DNA of 64,000 nt, taken from contig NZ_CP106841.1 of assembly GCF_027557445.1 (NCBI RefSeq), forward strand, positions 2,528,001 through 2,592,000, given 5' to 3'. A program made the translations under genes and the position numbers. The number at the start of each line of letters is the position of its first letter. Position 1 is the first letter of the stretch. Below are positions 53,892 to 63,300 of this stretch, piece after piece. Source of the DNA: Paenalcaligenes faecalis (lineage in GTDB: Bacteria > Pseudomonadota > Gammaproteobacteria > Burkholderiales > Burkholderiaceae_B). The notes beneath the pieces are model-generated. The model saw only the letters and a list, made by a program, of their open reading frames with translations, did not search any database and had not been told where the DNA came from.

Positions 53892-54371
53892 TTATTCTGC
53901 AGGCGTGCTGCTCTGGCTTTGCAGGTAATTAGGTAGTCCCATTTTTTCTACTAATTCCTGTTGTGTTTCCAACCAGTCAATATGTTCTTCGGTATCTTTT
54001 AAAATAACCATCAATAGGTCACGAGATACAAAATCACCCACGGCTTCGCAATGCTTCACACCATCAACTACCGTTTTATGAGCAGCGGTTTCTAAGGCCA
54101 AATCACAGGATAAGATTTCAGGCACATCTTCGCCAATGTTGATTTTGTGTAAGTCTTGTAGATTAGGCAAGCCATCTAGCATCAAGATACGATCAATCAA
54201 TAAATCAGCGTGTTTCATTTCGCCAATGGATTCTTCGTATTCAACCTTACCAAGCTTGTCGAATCCCCAGTGATTTAACATGCGTGCATGCAAAAAATAC
54301 TGGTTAATTGCAGTTAGCTCGTTTTTGAGCTGCTGGTTTAAAAAAGAAATAACTTGTTTATCGCCTTTCAT
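53892..54371 (-). CDS. bfr: bacterioferritin
   Basis: A 159-aa iron-storage protein with the haem ligand M52 and ferroxidase residues E18, E51 and H54 ([16 protein letters not shown]). It forms a 24-subunit cage that stores iron and is emptied via Bfd, encoded 82 bp upstream on the same strand. A GGAGG-like site (CCGGAGGCCGCG) precedes the ATG. Confidence 0.95.
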   Translation of the reverse strand: MKGDKQVISFLNQQLKNELTAINQYFLHARMLNHWGFDKLGKVEYEESIGEMKHADLLIDRILMLDGLPNLQDLHKINIGEDVPEILSCDLALETAAHKTVVDGVKHCEAVGDFVSRDLLMVILKDTEEHIDWLETQQELVEKMGLPNYLQSQSSTPAE

Positions 54372-54452
54372 CGCGGCCTCCGGTAAGTCTTAATCTGCCC
54401 ATTATAGTGCAGCCCTTATAAGTATAGGTCAAGGACTGCTCAGGCAGTAAAA

Positions 54453-54710
54453 CTAATACGCAGCAGCTACAGCAGGCGTTTCTAGCTGCATATCATTAGC
54501 AGCTTGGCGTCTAGATCGAGAAATCTCGGTAGCATGCAAACTACACTCAAAAGCTGGTGTAGGCAATAATTCCATTGCACTTTCCATGCAGCGTCCACAG
54601 CCTGTTGCTACACCTAGCTCAAACTGTAGGTCGCCTAGAGTCGTAGCACCATTAGCCACGGCCTCTTTAATTTGACGATCAGTAATTGCGTTACAGATAC
54701 AAATATACAT
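54453..54710 (-). CDS. bfd: bacterioferritin-associated ferredoxin
   Basis: An 85-aa 2Fe-2S protein with cluster ligands C4, C6, C38 and C41 in the BFD fold (MYICICNAITDRQI, GVATGCGRCMES). It reduces the bacterioferritin core and frees iron. It has a longer C-terminal tail than the usual 64 aa. The ATG at 54710 gives the usual family start; one at 54719 is also in frame. A Fur-box-like sequence overlaps the start. Confidence 0.92.
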   Translation of the reverse strand: MYICICNAITDRQIKEAVANGATTLGDLQFELGVATGCGRCMESAMELLPTPAFECSLHATEISRSRRQAANDMQLETPAVAAAY

Positions 54711-54723
54711 GAGAATCATTATC
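54705..54723 (-). promoter_or_regulatory. Fur-box-like site overlapping the bfd start
   Basis: On the minus strand GATAATGATTCTCATGTAT matches 13 of 19 positions of the Fur consensus, with 13 of the first 15 positions. Iron-repressed bfd expression would fit the role of Bfd in iron release. Confidence 0.6.
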
Positions 54724-54913
54724 GTTTAACATTCGAAAGCTAACCATATCATTGAAAAGGGAATTAGACAAGGGGCCATCAGCATCTCTGGGGTTTTACC
54801 TAGGATTCACTGCTGTCTTTTCATCTCTTAACACCAAAACAACGGCTTTCACACCGCATTTAGCCTACAATGCAGCGATATACATTCACCTCTTGTTGTA
54901 CAGGTTAGACACC

Positions 54914-55501
54914 ATGCGTTCCGACATACACCATACCGAAACTCCACTGGCAAACCCCACCATAAAAGACATCTATGCGGTGCATAAAACCATTTTACGA
55001 CTGACTGCTATTTATAAAAGCGTAGCAACGGTAGTGGTTATTATCGGTGCTCTGGTATGGATTACGGTCATCAATCGTATTTTGCATTTTGGTCGCACCT
55101 TGGATTATTCAGGCTTAGAAGCCTTGGGCATTGATGCCGCGTTAATCAAACGATACAACCCATTTTTTTGGTGGACTGTAGTGGTTATCTGTACCTTACT
55201 CGTCAGTTACTTACTATTCCAATTTGTACAAAACACTAGAAAAAAAGCCAGTCAAAAAATAGTCAGTCAAACCGACCTAGAAAGTCTGCTAAATACCATT
55301 TCTCCCTCTACATCCCAAGTCATTGCATGGGCTTGGAAAAACCGCAGACACCCTATTACCGTCGGTGTTTTGCAACAAGCTACTACCCAACTCAGAGCAA
55401 ACCGTTACTCGTTGATTTGTTTAGCAAAAGCACAAGAGTCACAGTTACAAAACCATTTGCAGTCCACACCAAAAGACCGCGAACCCTTGCATCATCTGTA
55501 G
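54914..55501 (+). CDS. hypothetical protein with two membrane helices
   Basis: A 195-aa protein from the ATG at 54914; a longer frame from 54752 begins with TTG and has no site. Two hydrophobic helices (about 35-58 and 90-110) flank a short loop, and the rest is a basic cytoplasmic tail. No family was recognised. It is followed by the leuA leader region, so readthrough is possible. Confidence 0.6.
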   Translation: MRSDIHHTETPLANPTIKDIYAVHKTILRLTAIYKSVATVVVIIGALVWITVINRILHFGRTLDYSGLEALGIDAALIKRYNPFFWWTVVVICTLLVSYLLFQFVQNTRKKASQKIVSQTDLESLLNTISPSTSQVIAWAWKNRRHPITVGVLQQATTQLRANRYSLICLAKAQESQLQNHLQSTPKDREPLHHL

Positions 55502-55521
55502 TTTTATGGTTTATTACAGGT

Positions 55522-55653
55522 ATGGATTATTTACGCACACTCTCTTTACGAAGCATTTACGCCAATGGCTTTAGCCCTTGCGCCCCTGCTCGTGCGTACT
55601 CAAACTCTATCTCCCTACTGCCCCTCCTACTAGCGCCCGGTTGCCGGGCCTAG
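55522..55653 (+). promoter_or_regulatory. leucine-rich leader peptide and attenuator of leuA
   Basis: A 43-codon frame carries eight Leu codons, five of them in the six codons CTA CTG CCC CTC CTA CTA (55615-55632). Two bases later a GCCCGG/CCGGGC hairpin begins (55635-55649). Its right half (GGTTGCCGG, 55639-55647) can instead pair over 9 bp with CCGGCAGCC (55668-55676). That is the geometry of ribosome-mediated attenuation. The ATG has only CAGG one base upstream, and the terminator stem (around GCCGTCACCGGC) is weak. Confidence 0.55.
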
Positions 55654-55783
55654 AGTCTAGTGGCAGTCCGGCAGCCATATACACAGCCACATATTTGAGC
55701 GCCGTCACCGGCATATTCAAGTATTTTTAGTGGTACAGGTGGCGGCGAAAAGTTTTATCTTTTCTGTCCCACAGGTGTATCTA

Positions 55784-57475
55784 ATGCTTTCCAATCCCGC
55801 TTCAAAATACGTCCCCTTTAGTCCTTTTACTCAGGACTTCTCCGATCGCACTTGGCCCTCTAAACGCATCACTCACCCACCTATCTGGATGAGCACCGAT
55901 TTGCGTGATGGCAACCAGTCCTTGATCGAACCCATGAATGTGGCTAGCAAATTACGTTTCTTTGATCAGTTAATCAAAATTGGCTTTAAAGAAATCGAAG
56001 TTGGCTTTCCTTCTGCCTCCCAAACCGACTTTGATTTCGTTCGTAAACTCATCGATGAAAAACGTATTCCTGATGACGTCACGATTATTGGCTTAACCCA
56101 ATCTCGCCAAGACTTGATCGAACGCACCGCAGAAGCCATGGCTGGGGCTAAAACCTCCATGATTCACCTTTATAACGCGTGCGCACCGTCTTTCCGTCGT
56201 ATTGTTTTTAATATGGAAAAAGATCAGGTCCGTGAAATCGCGATTAACGGGACACGTATGGTTAAAGAGGCCATCAAAAAGTACCCTCAAACCAAATGGC
56301 GTTACGAATACTCCCCCGAGGTTTTTAGCACCACTGAGCCTGAATTTGCCCTAGAAGTCAGCAATGCTGTCATCGCTGAATGGCAGCCCACCCCACAAGA
56401 TCCTTTGGTTTTAAACTTGCCTGCTACCATCGAGGCCACCACACCTAATTTGTACGCCGACCAAATCGAATGGATGCACCGCAACCTCGATAATCGCGAA
56501 AGTGTCGTTATCAGCTTGCACCCACACAATGACCGTGGCACAGGTGTTGCAGCGGCTGAACTAGGCTTAATGGCCGGGGCGGATCGCGTTGAAGGCTGTT
56601 TATTTGGGAATGGCGAGCGCACAGGTAACGTCTGCTTAGTCACCTTGGCATTGAACCTTTACACTCAGGGAATACACCCAGGTTTGGATTTCTCTGATAT
56701 TGACGAAGTGCGTCGTACCGTAGAGGAGTGTAACCAGCTTCCAGTGCATCCCCGTCACCCGTATGCTGGCGACTTGGTGTTTACTGCGTTCTCTGGCTCA
56801 CATCAAGATGCCATTAAAAAAGGCTTTGCTGTTCAAAAATCAGATGATATCTGGGCTGTGCCTTACTTACCTATTGATCCGGCTGACTTAGGCCGTAACT
56901 ATGACGCAGTCATCCGAGTCAATAGTCAATCCGGTAAAGGTGGGGTCTCTTATCTCTTAGAGCAAGAGCATGGTTTAGTCCTACCACGTCGCTTACAAAT
57001 CGAGTTCAGCCGCGCTATTCAACGCGTTACTGACACCTCTGGTAAAGAGGTTAATCCAGAGCAAGTATTTGGTATTTTTGAAACAGAGTACCTACGCACT
57101 GAAGGCCCATGGAAACTCATCACGCATAAAATTACCAGCCAGCCTAAAACCAGCGATAACTCTCAGCAATTCGATATTGAAATCGATATGCTAGAAAATG
57201 GTGAGCCTATTAAACTACACGGTACAGGTGAAGGGGCTTTGGCTGCATTCATTAATGCTCTCGATATTCCAATCCGTGTAATGGACTACAGCGAGCATGC
57301 TATTGGCATTGGTACGAACACCCGTGCAGCGACCTATGTAGAGATGCGCATAGGCGAAAACCCAAGCGGTTTTGGCGTGGGTATACACCAAGACATTTTG
57401 ACCTCCTCATTCAAAGCGATCTTGAGTGCCATTAACCGTCACGCCCTACAACATGATGGCAAAATCAACATCTAA
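55784..57475 (+). CDS. leuA: 2-isopropylmalate synthase
   Basis: A 563-aa enzyme from the ATG at 55784 (an in-frame GTG at 55730 would add 18 residues). DRE-TIM barrel blocks are [13 protein letters not shown] and [19 protein letters not shown]; the C-terminal LeuA dimerisation/regulatory domain starts near residue 430. It condenses acetyl-CoA with 2-oxoisovalerate, the first committed step to leucine, and is usually feedback-inhibited by leucine. The leader region supports additional transcriptional control. Confidence 0.95.
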   Translation: MLSNPASKYVPFSPFTQDFSDRTWPSKRITHPPIWMSTDLRDGNQSLIEPMNVASKLRFFDQLIKIGFKEIEVGFPSASQTDFDFVRKLIDEKRIPDDVTIIGLTQSRQDLIERTAEAMAGAKTSMIHLYNACAPSFRRIVFNMEKDQVREIAINGTRMVKEAIKKYPQTKWRYEYSPEVFSTTEPEFALEVSNAVIAEWQPTPQDPLVLNLPATIEATTPNLYADQIEWMHRNLDNRESVVISLHPHNDRGTGVAAAELGLMAGADRVEGCLFGNGERTGNVCLVTLALNLYTQGIHPGLDFSDIDEVRRTVEECNQLPVHPRHPYAGDLVFTAFSGSHQDAIKKGFAVQKSDDIWAVPYLPIDPADLGRNYDAVIRVNSQSGKGGVSYLLEQEHGLVLPRRLQIEFSRAIQRVTDTSGKEVNPEQVFGIFETEYLRTEGPWKLITHKITSQPKTSDNSQQFDIEIDMLENGEPIKLHGTGEGALAAFINALDIPIRVMDYSEHAIGIGTNTRAATYVEMRIGENPSGFGVGIHQDILTSSFKAILSAINRHALQHDGKINI

Positions 57476-57490
57476 AGCTAGCTACTAATG

Positions 57491-57520
57491 AAAAGACCGC
57501 TTAATTAAGCGGTCTTTTTT
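57491..57520. terminator. bidirectional terminator between leuA and the TetR gene
   Basis: A palindromic stem (AAAAGACCGCTTA/TAAGCGGTCTTTT) with T tracts on both strands serves the convergent leuA and TetR genes. Confidence 0.9.
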
Positions 57521-58058
57521 ATTTCACCAACACACCATACAAAAAACTTTTTTCTATAGCAGTCAAAATGTCTTGTTTGGCTACTCGACCTCGTTGTTCA
57601 GCTTCGATTAACCCGGTAATCAACGCCCCCAACATTTCCGTTAGTGTTGCAGCACTGACCTCCATACAAAAAACGCCCTGCTTTTGGCCTTCTAAGAAAA
57701 AATGATCAATTTTCTCATTCCAACGGCTTGCTAAACATTGAACTGCCTCGGTACGTAGGTGCTTACAAGAAATAATCAACTGCATGGATTCCGCCTGCTC
57801 TAGCCCTTTTTGAACCAAATAAAGCAAGCTGCCCTGAGCATCGTTCACATCAGGCACAAAACCATCTAGGATGTTATTTGCTGTCTCTACCGCATACGTA
57901 ATGGCTTTATGTACTAAGTTTTCTCTGGAGCCCCCTAAACGATAAAGCGTTGTCTTGCTGATGTCTGCCGCTTCGGCTAGCTCTAATAAACTTGCACTGG
58001 GATTATTGATAAGTGCTAATACCAGCCGGTCAAAACGCTGCTGTTTTTTGGATTTCAT
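57519..58058 (-). CDS. TetR-family regulator next to the iscB element
   Basis: A 179-aa regulator with a TetR helix-turn-helix (SLLELAEAADISKTTLYRLGG) and a long ligand domain. The iscB element starts about 17 bp upstream of its ATG, so its native promoter probably lies beyond 59772 or was lost. It is on the same strand as iscB and could be read from the element. No target gene is evident. Confidence 0.85.
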   Translation of the reverse strand: MKSKKQQRFDRLVLALINNPSASLLELAEAADISKTTLYRLGGSRENLVHKAITYAVETANNILDGFVPDVNDAQGSLLYLVQKGLEQAESMQLIISCKHLRTEAVQCLASRWNEKIDHFFLEGQKQGVFCMEVSAATLTEMLGALITGLIEAEQRGRVAKQDILTAIEKSFLYGVLVK

Positions 58059-58075
58059 CTAAATTGTGCGAGATA

Positions 58076-58095
58076 CCCCGTCATTTATGGCGGGG
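58076..58095 (-). repeat. right-end hairpin of the iscB element
   Basis: A 9-bp stem (CCCCGTCAT/ATGGCGGGG, one G-T pair) with a TT loop. The left-end hairpin at 59752-59771 has the same shape, orientation, loop and outer bases. A second palindrome (GGGTCAC-GTA-GTGACCC) lies at 58107-58123. Paired subterminal hairpins are the recognition sites of IS200/IS605 transposases. Confidence 0.75.
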
Positions 58096-58148
58096 AGGGA
58101 TAACACGGGTCACGTAGTGACCCCCTTTGTTCTCGCCTCTCCTAAAAG

Positions 58149-59483
58149 TTAGAAGCTATCTATTCGGGTTGAGTATCCGTAGCCATCGCTACGTTGAATA
58201 AGGGTGCAGTAACGGTGGCTAATGCCTTGAACCAAACCCACTGCGGATTGAATGTTAAAGCTTCCTGAGGCTCTAACGGCAACGCGACCAATATACGCGC
58301 CAACCTTCTTGCCTTTCGTGACTATCGCTTTCACCATGTCACCCGTCTGAAAGCCGTGGATATTTTTTTGCCGCGTTAAATAGCCTCGCGGGAAGCCAAA
58401 ACGATTAAGGCGTGTGCGTTGGTAACTACCACGCCCGGTGGCTTTAATCACTAACGTCGGTTTTTGCCAATGCTCTACAAAATCCACTTCGCCCACGCAC
58501 ACCGCATCTAAGGCATGTGTCTTTGGTATAACGAGCCGTGAGCGATTGCACTTCGTTAAGCCCCCAGACCCGGTGCGAACGGGTAGTCCTGTTGCCTTGA
58601 GCGCGTTAAGCAACTTCCATCGCGTGGCGTTAACGGCAGCGGCATCGCGTAACGGGCGCTTCGCTTGAGCTTGAATCTTGGTTAAGCGTTTGGGGTCTTT
58701 TTCTAAGAACTGCGTGACATCTTGTGCCGCTTTCCTTAAATTGCACGGCGCACACGCGAGCGTTAAGTTGCTGACGCGGTTCGAGCCGCCTCGCGCTTTG
58801 GGGTGTATATGGTCAATTTGCAGCGGCACATTTGACACATCGCAATAAGCGCATTGTCGTCCCCACTTTTCCAATAAATACTCACGCACCTCATAGCCTC
58901 TTAATTCGCCTTGCTGGTACTGCACGCCCGCTATTTCCGGGTTTTCAAGCTGCTGCATATCAAATCGAACCAGCTCTTGCGCAAGGTGGGTAATTGGTGC
59001 CACGTTTCGTAGTCGCACAACCCACGATAACGTAGTATCAATTCGATGCTGCAAGCTCGGTGCTAACCACCCTTTGCCTTTGTTTTTTCGATTAAGGAAC
59101 CGAGGCGCACGGTAACGTAAGTTGGCACTACGACGGCGACGCCGCATTTGGCTTCTCGCGGTTGAAGCTTTACTAATTTGAAACCCACGATGTGTCAACT
59201 CGAACAGGTTTAATACGTGCGCCGTAGCTGTTATCTTGCCCGTTTCCGCGTTAACGGTATCGTTATTGCGAACTAACGCCAGCCCTGATGTTTTACTGCC
59301 AGGGTCAATCTTAAGCTCTAACGGTTGAAGCTCGCTTTGCGCCACCTCTCTGTCAATCAAGCGAATCGTAAAGGGGATCAATCGATGCACCCTGGCTCGC
59401 CCTCGCGCCAATAAAAGTCGTGCTCGCTTCTCGGAGCACGGCATCAACGGCGCTTGGCGTCTATCTATTACAAAAACAGCCAT
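58149..59483 (-). CDS. iscB: IscB RNA-guided RuvC/HNH nuclease
   Basis: A 444-aa protein with the full IscB layout: PLMP domain (PLMPCS at 12-17), RuvC-I D60 in KIDPGSKTSG, an Arg-rich bridge helix (RRRRR at 114-118), RuvC-II E170, an HNH domain (zinc-type CAYC 211-214, D224/H225 in IDHIHP, CAPCN 244-248), RuvC-III H323 and D326, and a C-terminal domain. IscB is the family from which Cas9 arose and cuts DNA guided by an omega RNA. All catalytic residues are present, so the protein looks active. AGGAGA precedes the ATG. Confidence 0.93.
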   Translation of the reverse strand: MAVFVIDRRQAPLMPCSEKRARLLLARGRARVHRLIPFTIRLIDREVAQSELQPLELKIDPGSKTSGLALVRNNDTVNAETGKITATAHVLNLFELTHRGFQISKASTARSQMRRRRRSANLRYRAPRFLNRKNKGKGWLAPSLQHRIDTTLSWVVRLRNVAPITHLAQELVRFDMQQLENPEIAGVQYQQGELRGYEVREYLLEKWGRQCAYCDVSNVPLQIDHIHPKARGGSNRVSNLTLACAPCNLRKAAQDVTQFLEKDPKRLTKIQAQAKRPLRDAAAVNATRWKLLNALKATGLPVRTGSGGLTKCNRSRLVIPKTHALDAVCVGEVDFVEHWQKPTLVIKATGRGSYQRTRLNRFGFPRGYLTRQKNIHGFQTGDMVKAIVTKGKKVGAYIGRVAVRASGSFNIQSAVGLVQGISHRYCTLIQRSDGYGYSTRIDSF

Positions 59484-59771
59484 GGCTATTTTCTCCTGAT
59501 AGCTGCCCTTACGGGCCTTGTGACGGAGGCTTACGCCTCTCTCCCCTCGACAAGGTTGATGTCCCGCTAGATGCCTAATGCACCATGCGGTAGCCCGTTT
59601 CGTGCCTACCCTAGGCGTGTCTGCTGCTACCGCTTACAGAGCTTGGAACTGAGGAAGCATTCCAAGGTGCGTCTTGAACGTAACACCAACGTAGCGCTAC
59701 AACAGTGCTGAGTCTGGTCAATCTAGGCAAGCACAGAGTGACTCTGGCATGCCTCGCCCTTTAGGGCGGGG
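59484..59771 (-). ncRNA. candidate omega RNA (HEARO-type) upstream of iscB
   Basis: The 288 bp before iscB are full of nested stems: GCCC/GGGC (59505-59516), GAGGC/GCCTC (59526-59539), GCGGTAGC/GCTACCGC (59587-59594 with 59626-59633) enclosing GCCTA/TAGGC (59604-59616), CTTGGAA/TTCCAAG (59642-59666), GGCA/TGCC with inner CAGAG/CTCTG (59726-59753), and the end hairpin (59752-59771). This fits the scaffold RNA known upstream of iscB genes. The guide would be the RNA 5' to it, from the flank beyond 59771. Confidence 0.8.
59752..59771 (-). repeat. left-end hairpin of the iscB element
   Basis: A 9-bp stem (CCTCGCCCT/AGGGCGGGG, one G-T pair) around TT. It matches the right-end hairpin in shape and orientation and marks the probable 5' boundary of the element on the iscB strand. 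Confidence 0.75.
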
Positions 59772-59863
59772 TTATTGACTCTTTATGATCCTAATTATTC
59801 ATTCCAACACCAAATGGATCAATTTCATTTCAAAAAAACCTATTCTAATCCAAATAAGGCGAT

Positions 59864-59901
59864 AAAAAAAGCGACATTTATTTTTAAAATGTCGCTTTTT
59901 T
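59864..59901. terminator. bidirectional terminator downstream of the DUF1840 gene
   Basis: A stem (AAAAAAAGCGACATTT/AAATGTCGCTTTTTT) with a 7-base loop and T tracts on both strands. The 59772-59863 stretch beside it is AT-rich and holds the probable guide flank; no gene was seen. Confidence 0.85.
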
Positions 59902-59922
59902 AATTACTTAATCCGCTTATTT

Positions 59923-60276
59923 CTACCAAGCGCTATCCGCTGGCTCCCACATCACCTGCTCATCTTGCTTCAACGACTCTATACACATTTCATAAAGCGG
60001 ATAGGCACGCTGTTTAAAACCAACTGCCTGACTCATGGGGTGACGCTTCACCTCACTGTCATCATCTTCATCCAGATCATCACTTAGCTCGGGGGCCTCT
60101 TCCATTGCCTCTTTTAGACCTGCTATAGCAGCTGGCAATTGTTGGGCAGTGAACACACCACGCTCTGGTAGCTCTCCATCAGCAAAAACCTTACCTGCAG
60201 CAATCAGCACGGGCAAAGCATGTTCACCAAGCATCAAAATAGAGCCTGAAGCATTAGATGTAAATTTAATTAACAT
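59923..60276 (-). CDS. DUF1840 protein
   Basis: A 117-aa acidic protein of the DUF1840 family (MLIKFTSNASGSILMLGEHA, then GKVFADGELPERGVF). An acidic stretch (LSDDLDEDDDSE) and a KQDEQVMWEPADSAW end follow. Function unknown. It is divergent from the RHS gene with a 99-bp gap. Confidence 0.83.
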   Translation of the reverse strand: MLIKFTSNASGSILMLGEHALPVLIAAGKVFADGELPERGVFTAQQLPAAIAGLKEAMEEAPELSDDLDEDDDSEVKRHPMSQAVGFKQRAYPLYEMCIESLKQDEQVMWEPADSAW

Positions 60277-60375
60277 GATGGTTTTCCCTCTAGGATAGTT
60301 TGCTCACAACACAGATAAAAATCGATGTCTTTAGCGTCAAGATAACACACAACGCCTCTTAAATAAGGATTCCTT

Positions 60376-63300
60376 ATGCGTCTGATTTTTACTCTGCTGT
60401 TTTGGGGTCTGTGTGCAACCTGCTCACAGGCGATAGCGCAAACCCTTAGCTGCACGCCTCAGCCTATACAAAATGCCTGTAATAGTCAGGACATTGATCA
60501 ATCTGGCTCTACCGAAACGCTACTGCCTCGTAGTGCGCTCAACCCTATTGATCTATTTAGTGGTAACAAATACTTGCGCGATGTGGATTGGTATCCACAC
60601 CCCGCCGCCCCCGAACTAGAGGTAGTACGTCATTACAACTCAATGAGTTCTCACTACGGCATAACGGGCGGGTCGTGGCGTCTATCTTATGATGCCCAGC
60701 TTATTATCAGAGGTTCGCTAATCCAACTTCATCAAGCCAATGGCAGTCTACGAGAGTTACAACCTCGTCACGGGCATCTAGAGACACTCATCGATCGCTG
60801 GATCTGGCACTTTTCAAATGGAGATAAATGGCACTTTAATCGGGCTGGCTGGCTCATTCAAATCCATCGCCTACATCAACCGATTCTGCGGATTGAACGC
60901 TATACGCAAGGCCCTTTACTACACCGCCCCAAACAAATTAGTCAAAACAACCACAGCCTACATCTGCATTACTCATCGGAGGACGTGCAGCCGATCTTAC
61001 TGAGTCATATCCAAACACCTAATGGAGTCATTCAGTATCACTACAACGTCACCACAGGCTCTGATTTGCCTCAGCTACAACACATTGAATACCCCGATCA
61101 GCGTCGTCTCTACTATCATTATGAGCCCAGCTATCAGTCGGGCAATCACTGGGCCATCACCGGAAAAAGCATACAACAGCATGCCTCTGCTCTCCAACAT
61201 CGGGTTCGCAGTTGGGTCTATGACCGCCAAGGCCGTGCTATTTTTATCATGGCTGATTCAGAACAATGGGTTCGTCTACAGTACCCTTCGGCTGAACACC
61301 CTTTACAAACTCGACTTCAGAGCACGAACGGATTCACCTACATTACCTTTAGTGCAGATGCTGAACGCTCTATACAGTCTGTTCATGGGGCTTCATGTTG
61401 GGCCTGTCCACCTACCTTTACGCGTCAAGCCGATCGCATTTCTTTTGCACATTTCAGCCTACAACATGACGCACAACAACAAATCAAAAAAATTTCAGGA
61501 CAATTCCCAGGGTGGCCTGATTTAGAGCTTAGTTACAACTCACATGGACAGCTGACCCAGTGGAAAAATGCTGCCCAACACCCCACCACGCTGTTTTATG
61601 ACCTAGCGGGTCGAGCCAGTCAGATAACACATCCAAATGGCGACCAACAGCGTGTTTCTTATAACTCTCAACAACAGGTCGTCAACATTGAGTACAGCAA
61701 CCAAACAGAGCTCATAACAACGCGACTACACCGCCCTAGTCCTTTACACCTTCATGTTTCCCATCCGACTGAAGACGAGCAATTGGCCTTTAACTCTGTG
61801 GGTAAGCTACTTGAACGTAAAGTGCAACGCCATCTACAGACCCCTACTGGTGAAATCCACTGGCACTATGCAGAGCAATTTAGCTATGACGAACAACACC
61901 GTGTGGTGCGTCATGACTTACCAGAGGGCGGAGCCCTACTTTATGTCTGGCAAAATCAACAACTCAAAACGATAGAATGGGAAAATAAAGCTGGCATTCG
62001 TCAGCTCGTCGTCGAACAACAGCCCCATGCCTATCATTATGGTAATGGCCTCACCCAACACTATGTGTTCAGCCCCAAAAAAATACAGCAGCAACTACAG
62101 TCCAATCACACTATTTGGTGGCAACAACACCTGCACAGACAGGCAGGCTTAATCACCACCCGCCTAAATCGCTACCCGTTACTGGATAAAAAAACCCAGT
62201 CAGAACGCTATGTTTACAATGCTCAAAAACAACTTATTATGGAGCAATCCACAGGCAAAATACCCCGTTTTTACGCCTGGCATCAAACCGGCGAACTGGC
62301 AGCGCACAACCAACAAGCCCTACCTCAATTAACACGTGATCTGTCCGGCTTAGTTCAACAGCTGTCAAAAAAACCACATAACTATATGCTGCGTTATAAC
62401 GCAATGCGAAGGCTAGATGTAGTGTATAACGACAAAAAAACTGTACAAAAAAACAGCCATAATGCCTATGGTTTTAGGGTTTATGCACAACATTATCCAC
62501 AGGCTACGCAACAGTTTTTTCTCTATCATAATAAAAAAATTGTTGCAGAATACACCACCCCGTTATCCGCTAAACTCCCTATTCATGCGGCTCACCCTAT
62601 TAGCAAACGTTATATTTACCTACACAATCAACCCGTGGGCCTAATTGATTATCAATCTACATCACAGGGAGAGCTATTAGTTATGCACAGCGATCACTTA
62701 GGCGCTGTGCATATGATTTCAGATGCACAACAGCAGCTACGATGGGCTGCTCAGTATGATGCGTTTGGCATGGCAACCCTGCTAAAAGAAGACATGGAGT
62801 TTCACCTTCGTCGTGAAGGGCAATACTATGACATAGCTACCGGCTGGCATGACAATCTATTACGAATCTACCTACCAGAACAAGGGCAGTATTTAGAACC
62901 CGACCCACTGGGACCAAACCCAACCACACAACTGTTCGGTTATGCAGAACAACAGCCTTTAAATCACACAGACCCGTGGGGACTCATTCTCTTTGCCTTT
63001 GATGGCACACGTTATGATGAAAGCAGCGGTGGGGTTGTATATCTATTGCATAAAGCTGCCAAAGACGACAGTTTCTACGTAGCAGGTCCTGGCAACCCTG
63101 ACAGCATTGATTTAGATGCTGCGATTTCCTATACCACCGATCAAATCGTGCAGCAGCAATGGACTAATCTTATTTATTATTTGCACTATGCGCAGGCGAA
63201 CACCCCTACTGCCATTATTCCCATCGATATCATTGCCTTTTCCCGAGGCGCCGCCATTGCCTTACATTTTGCTAATCAAATTATCGCCCATACGAACAAA

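Larger units (their letters stand above)
58076..59771 (-). mobile_element. IS200/IS605-like element carrying iscB and omega RNA, no transposase
   Basis: The segment is bounded by matching hairpins and holds only iscB and a structured upstream RNA region. No tnpA reading frame is present, so movement would need a transposase in trans. The outer ends are approximate because this family makes no target duplication. Flanking genes are intact: the TetR gene on one side and the DUF1840 gene on the other. Confidence 0.8.

Noticed and set aside
54752-54913. N-terminal extension of the two-helix hypothetical protein.
   Set aside because: It begins at TTG without a ribosome site and overlaps the bfd promoter region; the ATG at 54914 is more plausible.
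58149-59483. Cas9 or another CRISPR-associated nuclease, with a CRISPR array nearby.
   Set aside because: The PLMP start, short length and lack of a REC lobe indicate IscB; no direct repeats with spacers were seen around it.
58149-59483. TnpB (the other IS605 accessory nuclease).
   Set aside because: TnpB lacks an HNH insertion and the PLMP domain, both of which are present here.
61022-61525. 167-aa frame inside the RHS gene.
   Set aside because: It lies in another frame of a well-supported long gene and has no recognisable domain.
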